A stretch of DNA of 64,000 bases, taken from Durusdinium trenchii. Lineage: Eukaryota > Sar > Dinophyceae > Suessiales > Symbiodiniaceae. The stretch spans positions 1,438,650 through 1,502,649 of the forward strand of contig CAXAMN010004002.1 of the NCBI GenBank assembly GCA_963970005.1, read 5' to 3'. The notes below the pieces were generated by a model that saw only the letters and a list, made by a program, of their open reading frames with translations, did not search any database and was not told the origin of the DNA. A program made the position numbers and the translations under genes. This document shows positions 1 through 9,906 of this stretch, piece by piece. Position 1 is the stretch's first letter. Each line of letters begins with the position of its first letter.

Positions 1-810
1 CCAAACATGAGCCTTCCCAGCGTTGGTGAAGAGTCAGCCGGAAGACTTAAGAACACACCGCACACAGAGTCACCATAAGGGGTTGAGCACACTTCCTTTT
101 GGCAGTTCGATTCAGAAAGACGTCCAATGACGAAAAACTCCATGTCGTCGCGGCACTGCTGTTGAAGGTTGGAAAGAAAACTACAAATCACAAACCACCT
201 GGCATAAGGCATATAAAGAAACACAAAAAAAACTTGTATTACGGTATATTTTATAGAATATGTAATATATAGATCTGTTTTTTTCTGCGTTTTTGTTTTG
301 GGTCTAATATTTTTGCATTGTTGATCGAAAAACGCGTTTTCAGAGATGAGGACTCCAAAAAAGGTACCGAGTGAATCTTCATCCGGACGCGTCCGGTGCG
401 GAGGCTTAAAGACGCGTTTTGGACGCCGAAAAAAGGTCTCAGGACACTGTCTAAGGACGATCTGACAGGGCACAAACAAAAAAGGAACATTTCGTGACAT
501 ATGCAAAAAAGAGTGCTTTCTTTCAAAAACATTTTTTTCTTGGAAAGGCAAATTTAAAAGGGTCATTGGAGACTCAAGGTATATATATACCCCCTGGGAG
601 TCAAAGACTATAAAAAGAATGGTCTTTAGGGGACCTGAAAGGGAACTTCCTTTACTTCAGCCGGTCAAAATATAGTCTTTGGACTTCTAGGGTACTAACA
701 ATATGCTGTATGCGTTTGGTTGTCTTAAACTAAGGGGGTCTTTGCCCACCATGCCTCGCCCATGCGTCCCAGTCCCTTCCTCGAGGCGATATCCCGGAGC
801 ATTCGCCCGA

Positions 811-846
811 CGCGGGCGACGCGGGCAACGCGGGCGACGCGGGCGA
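811..846 (+). repeat. 9-bp tandem repeat, 4 copies
   Basis: Four copies of CGCGGGCGA (one with AA for GA) in a row. Read in frame they would give Arg/Gly repeats, but no supported exon surrounds them. Confidence 0.8.
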
Positions 847-1308
847 CGCCGGACGGGCGGCGCGGACGGTGGCAGCCTTGCGGGTGAAGGTGCGACGCCA
901 GGAACAGGACGGCGTGGTGTGACGCTTTTTCGGGGGGCCCAGATGGGAAACAGCAGGGTGAGGGACCAAGATGAACCAAGTAAACACTTGCATGGATCAA
1001 CCAAAGTAAAACTCATGTAAGACTCATCAGTGCTTTTACCAAGCCTTGCGTAATTGGCCAATCAATGCAACTCATGTTCTCCGTGTCATGCTTGTGTTGG
1101 GGGGTTCCCGTTGACGCACTCATCCCAACCATCGCGCTTGGGGATGCTTGGGTGTCATATCTCTCGCTCTAAGCGGGGCAGTTACGTCACCGGTACGATC
1201 TGAGGTTCGTACACTTCCTAGCATGGCCATGACCCAGACACGGCACATGGGAATGGCATAATATATAGTATTATATACATTGGGGGTGGTTGATTTCAGG
1301 GGGTCAAT

Positions 1309-1405
1309 GGTTTCAGAGTAGATGGCACTGGCATCCCTACATGTCCTTTAGATGTCCATATGTTCACCACCTCTTGGGTGATTGTGCCATCGAACCTCTG
1401 AAACC
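1309..1405. repeat. Foldback repeat, family IV
   Basis: Arms 1309-1327 (GGTTTCAGAGTAGATGGCA) and 1385-1405 are inverted copies differing only in a 2-4 base block. The left half recurs at 5157-5225 with the same GGCACTGGCA and GTCCTTTAGA blocks. No coding capacity; the form suggests a MITE. Confidence 0.7.
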
Positions 1406-1616
1406 GCTGTAAATCCCATGCAAGTCCCATTCGATCGCCGTGTTTGGCTGTAGCATTTGGGCCGTACGGCCGTACGGCGACACGCTGTGTGGCACTCCAC
1501 AGGACCTCCAGAAGGAGTTGGCACTCCTGGCAGCGGAGGCGGGGACACAAGCATCGCAAGGCATGCCTGGATGTAGACCTGTGTAGACTGAGCGCCTCCA
1601 CGGGCGATGGAAAGAT

Positions 1617-1748
1617 GGATCATGAAAGGGATCAACGAAGAAACACATGTAGAACGATGATGTGAATGAACTATGATGTGATCCCTTTCATGTAGAACGG
1701 ATCATAGAAACACGATGTAGAACGAATTGAATGAACCATGATGTGAAT
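1617..1748. repeat. Degenerate 66-bp tandem duplication
   Basis: Two imperfect copies of a unit of about 66 bp containing 'GTAGAACGA', 'GTGAATGAAC' and 'ATGATGTGA'. Noncoding. Confidence 0.6.
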
Positions 1749-1843
1749 GGTGGTGGCCTCACCGCCATGCTGGCATGTTCTGCTTCCAGACCGTGGCGCC
1801 GTGGTTGGTGACGGAAGGGTCCAAGTCTTTCCAACAGAAACAC

Positions 1844-2119
1844 ATGGAACCTGTTGCTCCAACACGGTCGCCTCATCCATCCCTCCCTGTCGCTCAGTCG
1901 TTTGGGGTCGTAAACTCTCTCCCTGTCGCTCCACCCGAGGTCTCAAGGGAGGCTGACGCCACCATCACTTTCGACCAACTCCAATCGAAGGAGGCCCAAG
2001 TCTTTGAAGCTCAAGCGCAGCGAGCCGCCTTGGCCACCCTGTGGTGTCATTTCTCAGAGAAGGCGCGAGAGAAGTTCCAGCCGGGCGCCTTCACCGTCCA
2101 GGCAGTGGAGGCCGAGAAG
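1844..2119 (+). CDS. Coiled-coil gene, exon 1 (5' end uncertain)
   Basis: The reading frame turns helical from about 1945 on (Gln, Glu, Ala, Lys rich, with the motif QLQSKEAQVFEAQAQRAAL). The donor is AAG|GTTTCA at 2120, phase 0. Confidence 0.45.
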
Positions 2120-3585
2120 GTTTCAATTTGTGCGCTTTTGGGGCATTTCAAGGAGGCATGAGGCTCCAAAACAATAGTTTGACTCCTGGCCTTTCTGTAG
2201 TAGAATGTTCAATAACAACAGTTTGACTCCAAAATGCTCTACATGGGTTTGTTTATTTGATGTTTGACTTCTCGCGGCTACAGTATACATGCCCAGGGTC
2301 CGTCGTTGGGTCGTTCCTTCCACTCGCTGTTGGCCAGGACACCTCGCGTGAGCAGGCTGAGCAACTGGACTCGGCAGCCAGTGAGCTGCGGGCCACGTTG
2401 GCGCAGCAGTTGGAGAATGTGGAGACTTTGGAAGGTGGATCGGTGGATCGAATCAATGCCTGGGAACCCCCTTGGGATGCATGTTGGATGGACTTTGGGG
2501 TGTGCCAACTCCTCTCCAAGTCGAAGAGAACAAGCCTCAAGGGTGGAACGACTCGTGTGTCAGTCCGGCGTCAGTCAGTGCCACCCATTGATGATGCCAT
2601 CATATTCTTAATATGTTCATATAGTTTTTCACCAACGACCAAAGTTGATTCGACGCAAGCACTTCCTGCAACAAAGCCATTGGAACAGCACCACTTGGAC
2701 CTTAAGTGACCCGTCTTCTCCCAGTCTACGGCGCGGTGCCCAGTGGTTTCCCACCCCAGTCTGAGGCGCTGTGCAGGAGGAGGAGCACCTGGAGTTGCAA
2801 CAGCTCCACGAGTTGCGAGCCTTAAAGGCCGAAAGCGCCACAGAGCAGAAGGTCCGCCTCCGCCGCGCGCTGGTGGTGCTGAAGAAGGAGCATGAAGTGT
2901 TGGAAGGCGGAGAAGGAAACTTGAAACATCTTGAAACAACGAGCATTGTGTGACTATAGGGGGCACTGTAGTCAGTATTGGACATATCACAAGGGCCGCT
3001 TAAACAGCCGGATTGGCCGGGCCAGCTAGAATGTTTGGTGCTGGAGTGGATGGCCCCTTTTCAGGCGAAAAGGCTCGAGTTTACCATGATGAGATTGCAA
3101 CTCTCCGATTAGAGCTGGAGCAGATCGAGGAGTGCTACAGAGGATTGGTTCAAAAGCTGCAGGAGAACGGTAACATGTCCACATGTGTTGTTGTTTTCTT
3201 ATGTCTTGTCGTTCTCTCTCCTTGGTTTTCGTAGTTTTGCTGACATATGCTTTGATGACTTTCGTTCTTCATCGCTTCAGGCCAATCATCATCGTTCACT
3301 GCTTTTTCATGGTGTTCACATGCTTACAGGGCTTACAGCATTCGCTTTAGGTGCTCCCAAACCACCACGAAGGGCCTCACCGCCCGACCCACTCCCTGCC
3401 AGGAATGCCACCGCGAGGAGGAGCTTCGCTCCGAGCGCTTGGCGGAACACTTCCAGCTGGGCCAACGACTGCTGAGCACCGCGGCCAGCCGCGCCAGTGA
3501 GGAGGACGTGGAGCTACCGAGCTCCAGCTGTGTGCAAAAAGGGGACGCGGCAGAGCAGCGAACCAGGTGGGATTCGACTCGGTGA
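1844..3585 (+). CDS. Coiled-coil protein, multi-exon, function unknown
   Basis: Five exons read as charged, Leu/Glu/Gln-rich helices: about 1844-2119, 2338-2434, 2777-2906, 3065-3169 and about 3351-3585. Exon 3 (GC donor) and exon 4 join in phase 1 through a split Gly codon. The join from exon 1 to exon 2 is phase 0. The joins from exon 2 to 3 and from 4 to 5 do not match in phase, so a small exon or another boundary is missing. The last exon ends at TGA 3583-3585, although GTGAGC overlapping that stop could also be a donor at 3582. The N-terminus is uncertain: ATG 1844 is the in-frame Met nearest the helical part, ATG 1775 another. Probably a structural or scaffold protein. It lies directly upstream of the alpha-amylase exons on the same strand, and the two may be one transcript. 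Confidence 0.5.
2338..2434 (+). CDS. Coiled-coil gene, exon 2
   Basis: Acceptor GGCCAG|GAC; coiled-coil text such as EQAEQLDSAASELRATL; donor GGAAG|GTGGAT, phase 1. Confidence 0.55.
2777..2906 (+). CDS. Coiled-coil gene, exon 3
   Basis: Acceptor TGCAG|GAG; strongly helical (EEEHLELQQLHELRALKAE). The donor is probably GGAAG|GCGGAG (GC type), phase 1, matching the next exon. Confidence 0.6.
3065..3169 (+). CDS. Coiled-coil gene, exon 4
   Basis: Acceptor TTCAG|GCG in phase 1, completing the Gly codon split at 2906. The frame gives a helix (ATLRLELEQIEECYRGL). Donor GAACG|GTAACA. Confidence 0.6.
3351..3585 (+). CDS. Coiled-coil gene, last exon
   Basis: The frame contains TGC ... CQECHREEELRSERLAEHFQ, a possible zinc-binding Cys cluster followed by a helix, and ends at TGA 3583-3585. 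The acceptor is TTTAG|G at 3350, or ACAG|G at 3329 in the same phase. GTGAGC at 3582 could act as a donor instead of the stop being used. Confidence 0.5.
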
Positions 3586-3714
3586 GCTGCCCAAGGCGTG
3601 AGGATCCAGGTGTTGATGGATGTTGGTTTTCTTTGAGCCAAATTGGTTTGTTAAGCCAAGCCGTTCGACTTTCCATCTTCAAACGTTTGTCCATTCTATG
3701 TGCATGCCACCAAG

Positions 3715-3743
3715 TTCACGATTCGGGATATGTGACTTCAACT
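3715..3743 (+). CDS. Possible small exon linking to alpha-amylase
   Basis: Between CCAAG|T and a GC donor (AACT|GCAAG) the frame reads SRFGICDFN plus a split Cys codon. It fits the phase-1 start of the 3906 exon and gives DFN-C-AVNNY, like the DFH..C.INN stretch of GH13 amylases. Its own start phase also fits the end of the coiled-coil exon at 3581. Only 29 bp, so speculative. Confidence 0.3.
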
Positions 3744-3905
3744 GCAAGATGTAGCCTCCAGAGTGAGAGTGTTTTTGTGTGGGTTGTCTTCCAAGCCCGC
3801 GAAGCCTGACCGGACTGGTTTGAACGTTCAGATGTTGAGCTCCTTGTGCAGAGCCAGGGTTTGCCTGGAATGTTGCCATGTGTGCACATGGACGGGGCTA
3901 CTCAG

Positions 3906-3942
3906 GTGCGGTCAACAACTATGCCGACAAGTTCAATGTCCA
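3906..3942 (+). CDS. Alpha-amylase exon a
   Basis: Reads AVNNYADKFNV, matching the INNY..VQ.C.L stretch of chloride-type amylases. Donor CA|GTGAGC, phase 2; the next exon supplies the third base of Gln. Confidence 0.75.
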
Positions 3943-5008
3943 GTGAGCTGCAGATCGAACGCAAACCACGGCTACTTTTGGCAGAACAAGTCTTGCAGAA
4001 CCAGGAAAAATGAAGATTGATGGTGTTTTGGGCATCATAGCGGAGTTGACTAGGTTTTTTTTTCCATCCGCGCCGGCTGGTTGTTTTGGCCGGCATGATT
4101 GCAATCTTCTAGCTCAAGACAGAAACTGCTCGATGTAGCGTTTTTGGCGGTATTCAGCACGCAAACCTGACTGATCAGACTGGCATTTGCAGTTCGCACA
4201 AGTCCATGCAGCAAGAGCTTGGCCAGGTTTGCAGGTTTCAGTTTCATGTATGTGTGTGTGTGTGTGTCTGTGTTTGGTTACTGTATGTTTGTGTCACATC
4301 ACGTCTTTGATAGGCCTTTCCAGATCAAGATTCATTGGTTGCTTTCAGCCTCCTTTCGCCTTGGAACTTCTTCAGCGTTTGAGGTACTGCGACTTGGAGG
4401 GCCTGCCAGACCTTTGCACTTCCTGCCCCAACGTGCAGAGGGCTGTGGGGCAGTACTTGACGACTCTCTTGCAGAGACTTGGAACTGTTGAACAGAGATT
4501 TGATACATTCCTTGAAACAATTATAGAAGTAGGAGTTCACCATCTGGTGCGCCTGCTTCACCAGCACCCAGTGCCCCCCACCACACTGACACACAACCCG
4601 GCACCGCTGGAGACTGCGTCGACCCTCAGCGTTTAGAGGGTTGGGCTCCACAGCCGCCAGCTTCTCCACCCTTTGCAGTTATAGGAAAACCGGTGGGATT
4701 CTAGACAAGGAAAACCGGCAGGAAGGAAGATCCACAGGAATCCGAAATGCAAGCTGTGTCACAAAGCTGTCAGAGTAGCTGTCAGATATCCTCAGCCGTG
4801 GGTGCTGCTCATGGGTAAGCAAAAGTACATGAACTTTGATCACCAAGTAATGTGTTGTTGTTGTTGTTGTTGTTGTGGTTGTGGTGGTGGTGGTGGTGGT
4901 GGTGGTGGTGGTGGTGGTGGTGGTGGTGTTGGTGTTGGTGTTGGTGTTGTTGCTGTTGTTGTTGTTGTTGTTGGTTGTTGTTGTTGTTGTTGTTGTTGTT
5001 GGTTGTTT

Positions 5009-5055
<47 letters not shown>

Positions 5056-5065
5056 NNNNNNNNNN

Positions 5066-5115
<50 letters not shown>

Positions 5116-8100
5116 TATATTTTATATTTTATATAGTGGTTAATGAAGTCTACAGTGGTTTCAGAGTAGATGGCACTGGCACCCCAAGATGTCCTTTAGA
5201 GAAGGGGTCCATTTGTTCACCTCCGAGCTGGGGGAGAGAACTTGTGCCATGTCTCACCTCTAATGGCCCACCTTCGTGGAATGGCTGGATTCCGTACGAA
5301 CCTCAGGGTCTCCATTTGCTCCACCGGTTTGTTCCGCCCAGGAGTGGTGTGGCGGGGTTCCGCATCGATGCCGCCAAGCATCAAGACGCAGGCACGTACG
5401 TAGCACGACGCCAAGCGTGGGCGTGGGGCCCCTCTTGCGGAGTCGAAGTGTGATCTTTCTTCCGAAGCCTCCAGAGGCTTGGATCTTGCGGAGTAATTTC
5501 TTGCCCCAAACTATCCCAAATCAATCCCAAAGCATAGATTTGGGCATGGTGTCACTTAGAGGTCGCGCAAGTCGGGAAGAAAGGAACAACAGAGCAGCAG
5601 CAACCGCTCAGCAACCCATTGATTGGGCAGGATTGGTCCACAGGACCTTTAGGTTTGATATTTTTTACATACCCCTGGTAGACAGAAGCGGCACCTTATT
5701 ATAAGATGCTACTTTGATAGCAAACACTCCCGTGCATTTGGGGAATGGCAAGCACTCCCGTTCTGATGCAGTAGGATGATGGAAAAACACCTGAACATGC
5801 AATGGTTTTGTTCTTCTCATCTTGTGGCAGGCCTACATCCTAGGAAGAACCCTTCAACCAGTTTGCCACGTTCACTGGAAGAGAGCTTGCAAAGAGTGCA
5901 GGGCATTGTGCCGACAGACCGGCTGAGGGCTTTCTACCCCAACATGTGTATGGAGGTTCAAGCTACTTCCAGGAAGTTACTTCCACAGATTATGTTTCAT
6001 TGACTTTGACCCTGCAGTTGAAGGTGAGTTGAAGGCGCTGCTGCAGCAGACTGGAAGCCTTCCTTGGGTCTTTCAGGAGGTCATCGAGGTGCCTCACGCC
6101 AGTCACGAGTTGTGCGGTTCGCCTCTCAAACATTTGGAGACGGTGCAGGGCAGCTTTTAGCAAATCATGCACCTTGCATGGACTATGTATATATTTTGGG
6201 TCTATCCTCTTAGCTGTAACAGTGGATGATGGTTCGGTTATTGATTTGCTTGTTTACTGACTGTTACAGGTAAGAACGAACAGACCCAATATATCTTGGC
6301 AATTTCGGCTTCACGAGTCTTGACCCCGGAGATCAACCGTTCGACGAGCAAGAGGAGGGACTCTTAGACGGTCGTCGAAGACCTCAGCGTGCGTCCGCTG
6401 CGTGCGTTCTCGACTCTCCACGTATGGAATATGTAGCACGTTGACCGATTCAACCTTAGCCCAGACACTCCATGTATGCCGTATATGCCTACACCCCAAT
6501 GTAGGCATATATGACATACATGGAGTGTTTGGGTAGAACATCAACATCACTCATACATCATACATTTGGCACATCTTCCAAGGTCTCATGGATTGAAAGG
6601 GATCATTTAGGATCAGGTGTTTTTGATCCATGGGATAGCGAATTCCGGTTGATTTTATATTTATGTAAAGAATCACCTCCTAAATTTGTAGAGAGAAATC
6701 TGTGGGAATTCTCATTGAAAACTGATTCTGTAGCAGTTGTTATCCTTGCAAGACTATACATTGAGTGCACGTGGACAAGGATTTTCAAGAGTTTTGAACG
6801 TGACTTTGTAGATAGCCCTTTTAAACAAATGCCTAAGGGTCTTCCCACAATCCACTTGAGCATTTTTTGATAGGATCTCTTGAGCCAGTGAAGATACATA
6901 GTTCTTGAATCTTTGGACACGTTGATAACTGATTCTGTAGCATTCATTCATTACGTTCCGCAAACTGGGTTTGTGGAAAAGCATTTCGTAGCGAACATAT
7001 GGGCCAGCCATGCCATTTTGTGGAAGTAGAGGTACGTCCAATTGTTTAGAGACCATTTTGTACAAAACACCATTCCCACCATGACGCCAACGTGGATGTG
7101 TGCGTTGGGATGTTTCGATGTGTGCCCATGTGTGCCAGGGCGGAGGGGAAGCGGTCACTGCACAAATGTACCAGGGCATCGGCAAGGTGGGCTTCGGCGG
7201 TTGGCGTGGATGCTGGGTCCGATGGACCGGCGGGTCGGAGTAGCAAAAGTCATGATAAGGATCCCTCCAAGGGGTGCCCTGTCTGGAAGCCTACCTACCC
7301 TACCCCTACCCCTGACCAGCACAAAGCACTGGATGCATAGGTAGTGTGGGGTAGTCCATTGGACACCCCAACAGGAGGGTCCTGGTATGATTCTGGATTT
7401 GTGTGTGACATTCTTAACTGTCCTTCATGTTTTTGTTGGGGAGATTGAATCCTTGTCCTGAGGTAGAGGCCTCCGAGGGCTGGTGCGGGGTTCATCTAGG
7501 ACGAGACTTGTTACTTTATCCAACAGATGGATACAGGCCTTACAGGAAACAGGACCAACAGTATGTGTCCCCAGTTCTCCGAACACATCATATGCCCACA
7601 GTGGGACCCACAGTGAGAGAAGTGTGCAACATATCCCAATGACAATGCTCCCAGGTTGTTTTATATCATTTTAGTTTATTTTATATTTACATATCCCATA
7701 CAAAAGATCCTATACAGAGATGATGATATCTCTCACATATCCCATTTGCAAACATTGCATGTCCTGTAGTACATCGAAATTTTCTACTCCCCTGCGGAGG
7801 ACCACATGGAACTCCAAGACCACTGGGTCGGTCTTCAGGAACAATGGTCGAAAACCACCGGTCGTCGGGTTCCATGGGATCGTTTGCAAGAGACTTGTCC
7901 CAACCGATCCCACCAATGCTCCATCTTTCTCACCTCGGCTTTTGAGCCACCTCCGCCGACGGCGAGTTCGCCAGGTCACCGAGTTCAACTACGCCCGGCA
8001 GCTGGCGCCGAACTTTCTGCAGGAGGGGAAGCTCAAGCAGCTCGGGCGATGAACAACCAGGGACTCCGGAGACTCAATGGCGATATCATCAAATCTTTGG

Positions 8101-9756
8101 AACTCCAGTTGGAATTGCCAATAGCTTGTTGTCATTGATCAGCAAGTCTATTTCAGGCTTTGGTCATCAAATCTTTGGGTCAATGTATTTGCATCCTCAC
8201 CCAGAGAGCACCATACCAGAACTCTCTCTCACACTTATTAGTGCGTTGCTGAAACTCCTGGGCTTGAACGCCGAGGTATTTGGGCAGCTTTGGGGAGTCC
8301 TGGGGATTGATTTCCAGCGACACCGCAGTGGTGCCCTGGCTGCTTGAGAACAGGGCGAGCCCACACGGGCGTGTTCGGGGAGGTTGACCTTTAATGACCT
8401 TTAATAACCCCCCTGAGGTTTGCAATCCCAAATGGATGAGTTTTACATTGGATGCTGATGGTGGTATTTGTGGCTTCATTCTAGCGCATGGCAAGTTGGT
8501 TGATGAAACTGGTGTGGGCAGGTTGGAGCTTGTAAAAGGTTGTGTTTGGTGGGACATAGGGCCCCTATATGGATCCACATACCCTCCGAGGCTTGCAGGC
8601 TTGGAAAGTCCAAGGACCTTCTGTAAGAAGGTCCCTGGGTGGCAAGTGGCACGCCACTCGAGTGCTAAGAGGTAGGTGTGGCCCCCATTGCCCCCATTGC
8701 TCCTGTGTGTAGCTGCTTTCGCTGGGGTGGTGCTGAGGTGTTCATGGACAATCATGATACACAGCGAGGGGAAGCACAGCTCACCTACAAGAACGGTGGT
8801 TTATACTCCTTGGCCAACGTGACTTGGAGAGAGGAAGAGCGGTGAGAACCAGCTGTTCTGTTTGACAGTTGGATCATGTTGGCAAAGTATATGGAACATA
8901 TGGAACATGGGCAGTTTGCTCCTGTTGCTCCCAGTTCTGTGCCTTTTGTCTATGCGAAGCTACGCACCCCACGGACTCTTCACCCCGTTCGGATGGACGA
9001 GCGCAGCAGACACGGACCAAACAGGAGTGTGCTGAGTGTGCTGCAAGTGGGGTGACAGCTGCTGCACTTGGACACTTGGCCCTGCACCGCCCTCAGGTCT
9101 TCATGCTGGCACATCCATATGGCTACCCCAAGGCAGAGCAGTGGAGCGGTCGTTCGAAATGAACCAGCGAAAGGTTTAATACCACTGTCAGGGGGCAAAG
9201 GCCGCATGTTTGGATGCATTTGGGGGCACGTCATGAAGTCTATTACCAACTTACTTTAGACTCACTATTCTATCATGTTCATGCATGTTCTATCCATCCG
9301 GGCATCAGATCAGGAACATATCTTCCCAGGTGAGCTGTTTTGGAGCTGTTTGGGGCTGCTGGCCGGTCCCAACGTCCGTCAGGTCATGAGCTCTTATGTC
9401 TTCGATGCCCATGACCAGGGGCCACCTTCGCAGCCCGTGCATTCGGCCACGGGAGGCCGGGGGGCGATGGCGGCGATGGCTGGGAAGCGCAAAGAACGAC
9501 TCCTATAAACGTCCATCCATCAAGTGAAGACGGATGGATGGAAGACCACTAAACATGAACAGCTGAATTAGCTTCAAATTAGAAATATGTTCCAGGGAAA
9601 CTCAAGGAGACGGTATCAGACTATGTGGAACTGGAAGCTTGGAGTTCCTGGTGACCTCACTTTCACCCTTCAACCGCTTCCCTCAGTCGCCTGCGGCGGG
9701 CAGCCGTGGGTGTGCGAACATCGCTACCCAGAGATTGCGAACATGGTGGCGTGGAG
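3906..9756 (+). CDS. Alpha-amylase (GH13, animal/chloride type), 5'-incomplete
   Basis: Hydrolyses internal alpha-1,4 bonds of starch. Eleven exons join in consistent phase: 3906-3942, 4384-4473, 5342-5391, 6018-6088, 7139-7186, 7975-8039, 8276-8330, 8738-8818, 9097-9132, 9383-9455, 9687-9756. They give about 225 residues with the family motifs in order: CDLEGLPDL, region II GFRIDAAKH (nucleophile Asp), region III FQEVIE (acid/base Glu), VTEFNY, SFGESWG, region IV FMDNHDTQRG (third acid), LANVFMLAHPYGYPK, VMSSY, and WVCEHRYPEIANMV. Arg of region II, Asn of DNHD and Lys of YPK occupy the chloride-ligand positions. Donors are GT, GC and GA. The N-terminal 150 or so residues with region I are not found, and only 320 bp separate it from the coiled-coil stop. 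Domain C may continue at 13004. Confidence 0.85.
4384..4473 (+). CDS. Alpha-amylase exon b
   Basis: Reads YCDLEGLPDLCTSCPNVQ then RAVGQYLTTLL. The open frame runs on to 4636, but homology shows the next residues are on exon c. The join needs a GA donor (TTGCA|GAGACT). Confidence 0.85.
4853..5115. repeat. TTG/GTG trinucleotide microsatellite
   Basis: About 250 bases of (TTG)n with a GTG-rich block, interrupted by a run of 10 N. It lies in the amylase intron between exons b and c. The long Cys/Val/Leu frames through it are artefacts. Confidence 0.95.
5056..5065. other. Assembly gap (10 N)
   Basis: Ten N inside the TTG repeat, probably an unresolved repeat length. Confidence 0.95.
5157..5255. 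repeat. Foldback repeat, family IV, second copy
   Basis: Shares GGTTTCAGAGTAGATGGCAC, GTCCTTTAGA and TTGTTCACC with the copy at 1309. Directly next to the microsatellite, inside an amylase intron. Confidence 0.65.
5342..5391 (+). CDS. Alpha-amylase exon c (region II, nucleophile)
   Basis: Reads SGVAGFRIDAAKHQDA with the catalytic Asp and chloride-binding Arg. Acceptor GCCCAG|G, GC donor GCAG|GCACGT, phase 1. Confidence 0.9.
6018..6088 (+). CDS. Alpha-amylase exon d (region III)
   Basis: Reads EGELKALLQQTGSLPWVF then QEVIE, containing the general acid/base Glu. Phase 1 start fits exon c directly. GT donor GAG|GTGCCT. Confidence 0.9.
6461..6533. repeat. Hairpin repeat, family I
   Basis: Arms 6461-6492 and 6502-6533 are inverted copies with 3 mismatches in 32, around a short loop. 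The outer ends are CCAGACACTCCATG and CATGGAGTGTTTGG. Lies in the amylase intron before exon e. Other copies: 9822, 23889, 48238 and 56966. Confidence 0.85.
7139..7186 (+). CDS. Alpha-amylase exon e
   Basis: 48 bp, phase 0 at both ends; reads GGGEAVTAQMYQGIGK, equivalent to the GGEA...Y..G segment after region III. Donor AAG|GTGGGC. Confidence 0.85.
7259..7392. repeat. Foldback repeat, family II
   Basis: Ends GGATCCCTCCAAGGGGTGCC and GGACACCCC...GAGGGTCC are inverted. The interior has the TAGGTAGTGT...GTAGTCC block shared with 47246 and 52755. It lies in an amylase intron. Confidence 0.7.
7975..8039 (+). CDS. Alpha-amylase exon f
   Basis: Reads VTEFNYARQLAPNF then LQEGKLK. The end is either CA|GCTCGG (8039) or CGG|GCGATG (8045). 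Both are GC donors in phase 2; the first gives the better fit. Confidence 0.85.
8276..8330 (+). CDS. Alpha-amylase exon g
   Basis: Reads YLGSFGESWGLISSDTAV, the stretch just before region IV. Donor GTG|GTGCCC, phase 0. Confidence 0.85.
8738..8818 (+). CDS. Alpha-amylase exon h (region IV)
   Basis: Reads VFMDNHDTQRGEAQLTYK, with the third catalytic Asp and the chloride-site Asn, then NGGLYSLAN. 27 codons, phase 0, GT donor. Confidence 0.92.
9097..9132 (+). CDS. Alpha-amylase exon i
   Basis: A 36-bp exon reading VFMLAHPYGYPK. GC donor AAG|GCAGAG. The final Lys sits where vertebrate enzymes have the chloride-ligand Arg. Confidence 0.9.
9383..9455 (+). CDS. Alpha-amylase exon j
   Basis: Reads VMSSYVFDAHDQGPPSQPVH. 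The frame stays open to a stop at 9508, but the phase-1 GC donor GGAG|GCCGGG makes the join to the WVCEHR exon. Confidence 0.8.
9687..9756 (+). CDS. Alpha-amylase exon k
   Basis: Reads ACGGQPWVCEHRYPEIANMV then AW, the family's W.CEHRW..I...V segment. Probable GC donor TGGAG|GCGGCT, phase 2; the following exon was not identified. Confidence 0.88.
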
Positions 9757-9821
9757 GCGGCTTGGGTCGGGAGACGGCATTTGTGGTCTAAAAGATTCAG
9801 TTCCAAGATCCTCATACCATA

Positions 9822-9906
9822 CCCAGACACTCCATGGGACTGGTATATTTACCACACACCATGGGGTGGTTATGTAGGCACATATGGTATACATGGAGTG
9901 TTTGGG
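9822..9906. repeat. Hairpin repeat, family I
   Basis: Ends CCCAGACACTCCATG (9822-9836) and CATGGAGTGTTTGGG (9892-9906) pair with one mismatch. An inner ACCACAC...GGTGGT inversion is also present. Confidence 0.8.

Larger units (their letters stand above)
1..1616. other. No gene recognised
   Basis: The first 600 bases are AT-rich and carry no exon-like reading frame. The only structured parts are a 9-bp tandem repeat near 811 and a foldback repeat near 1309, listed separately. The open frames here lack dinoflagellate-like GC-rich third positions and look like chance. Confidence 0.5.

Noticed and set aside
4193..4226. Small exon (SHKSMQQELGQ) first taken as part of the coiled-coil gene
   Set aside because: It lies inside an amylase intron, and the coiled-coil frame already ends at 3585.
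4802..5453. Long frames of poly-Cys, poly-Val and poly-Leu
   Set aside because: They are the three readings of the TTG/GTG microsatellite. Only the GFRIDAAKH part downstream is real, and it is a separate exon.
5831..5947. Exon-like frame (LEESLQRVQGIVPTDRLRAF) between amylase exons c and d
   Set aside because: Phases would allow it, but exon c joins exon d directly with correct phase and family spacing. Including it would add about 39 residues between regions II and III.
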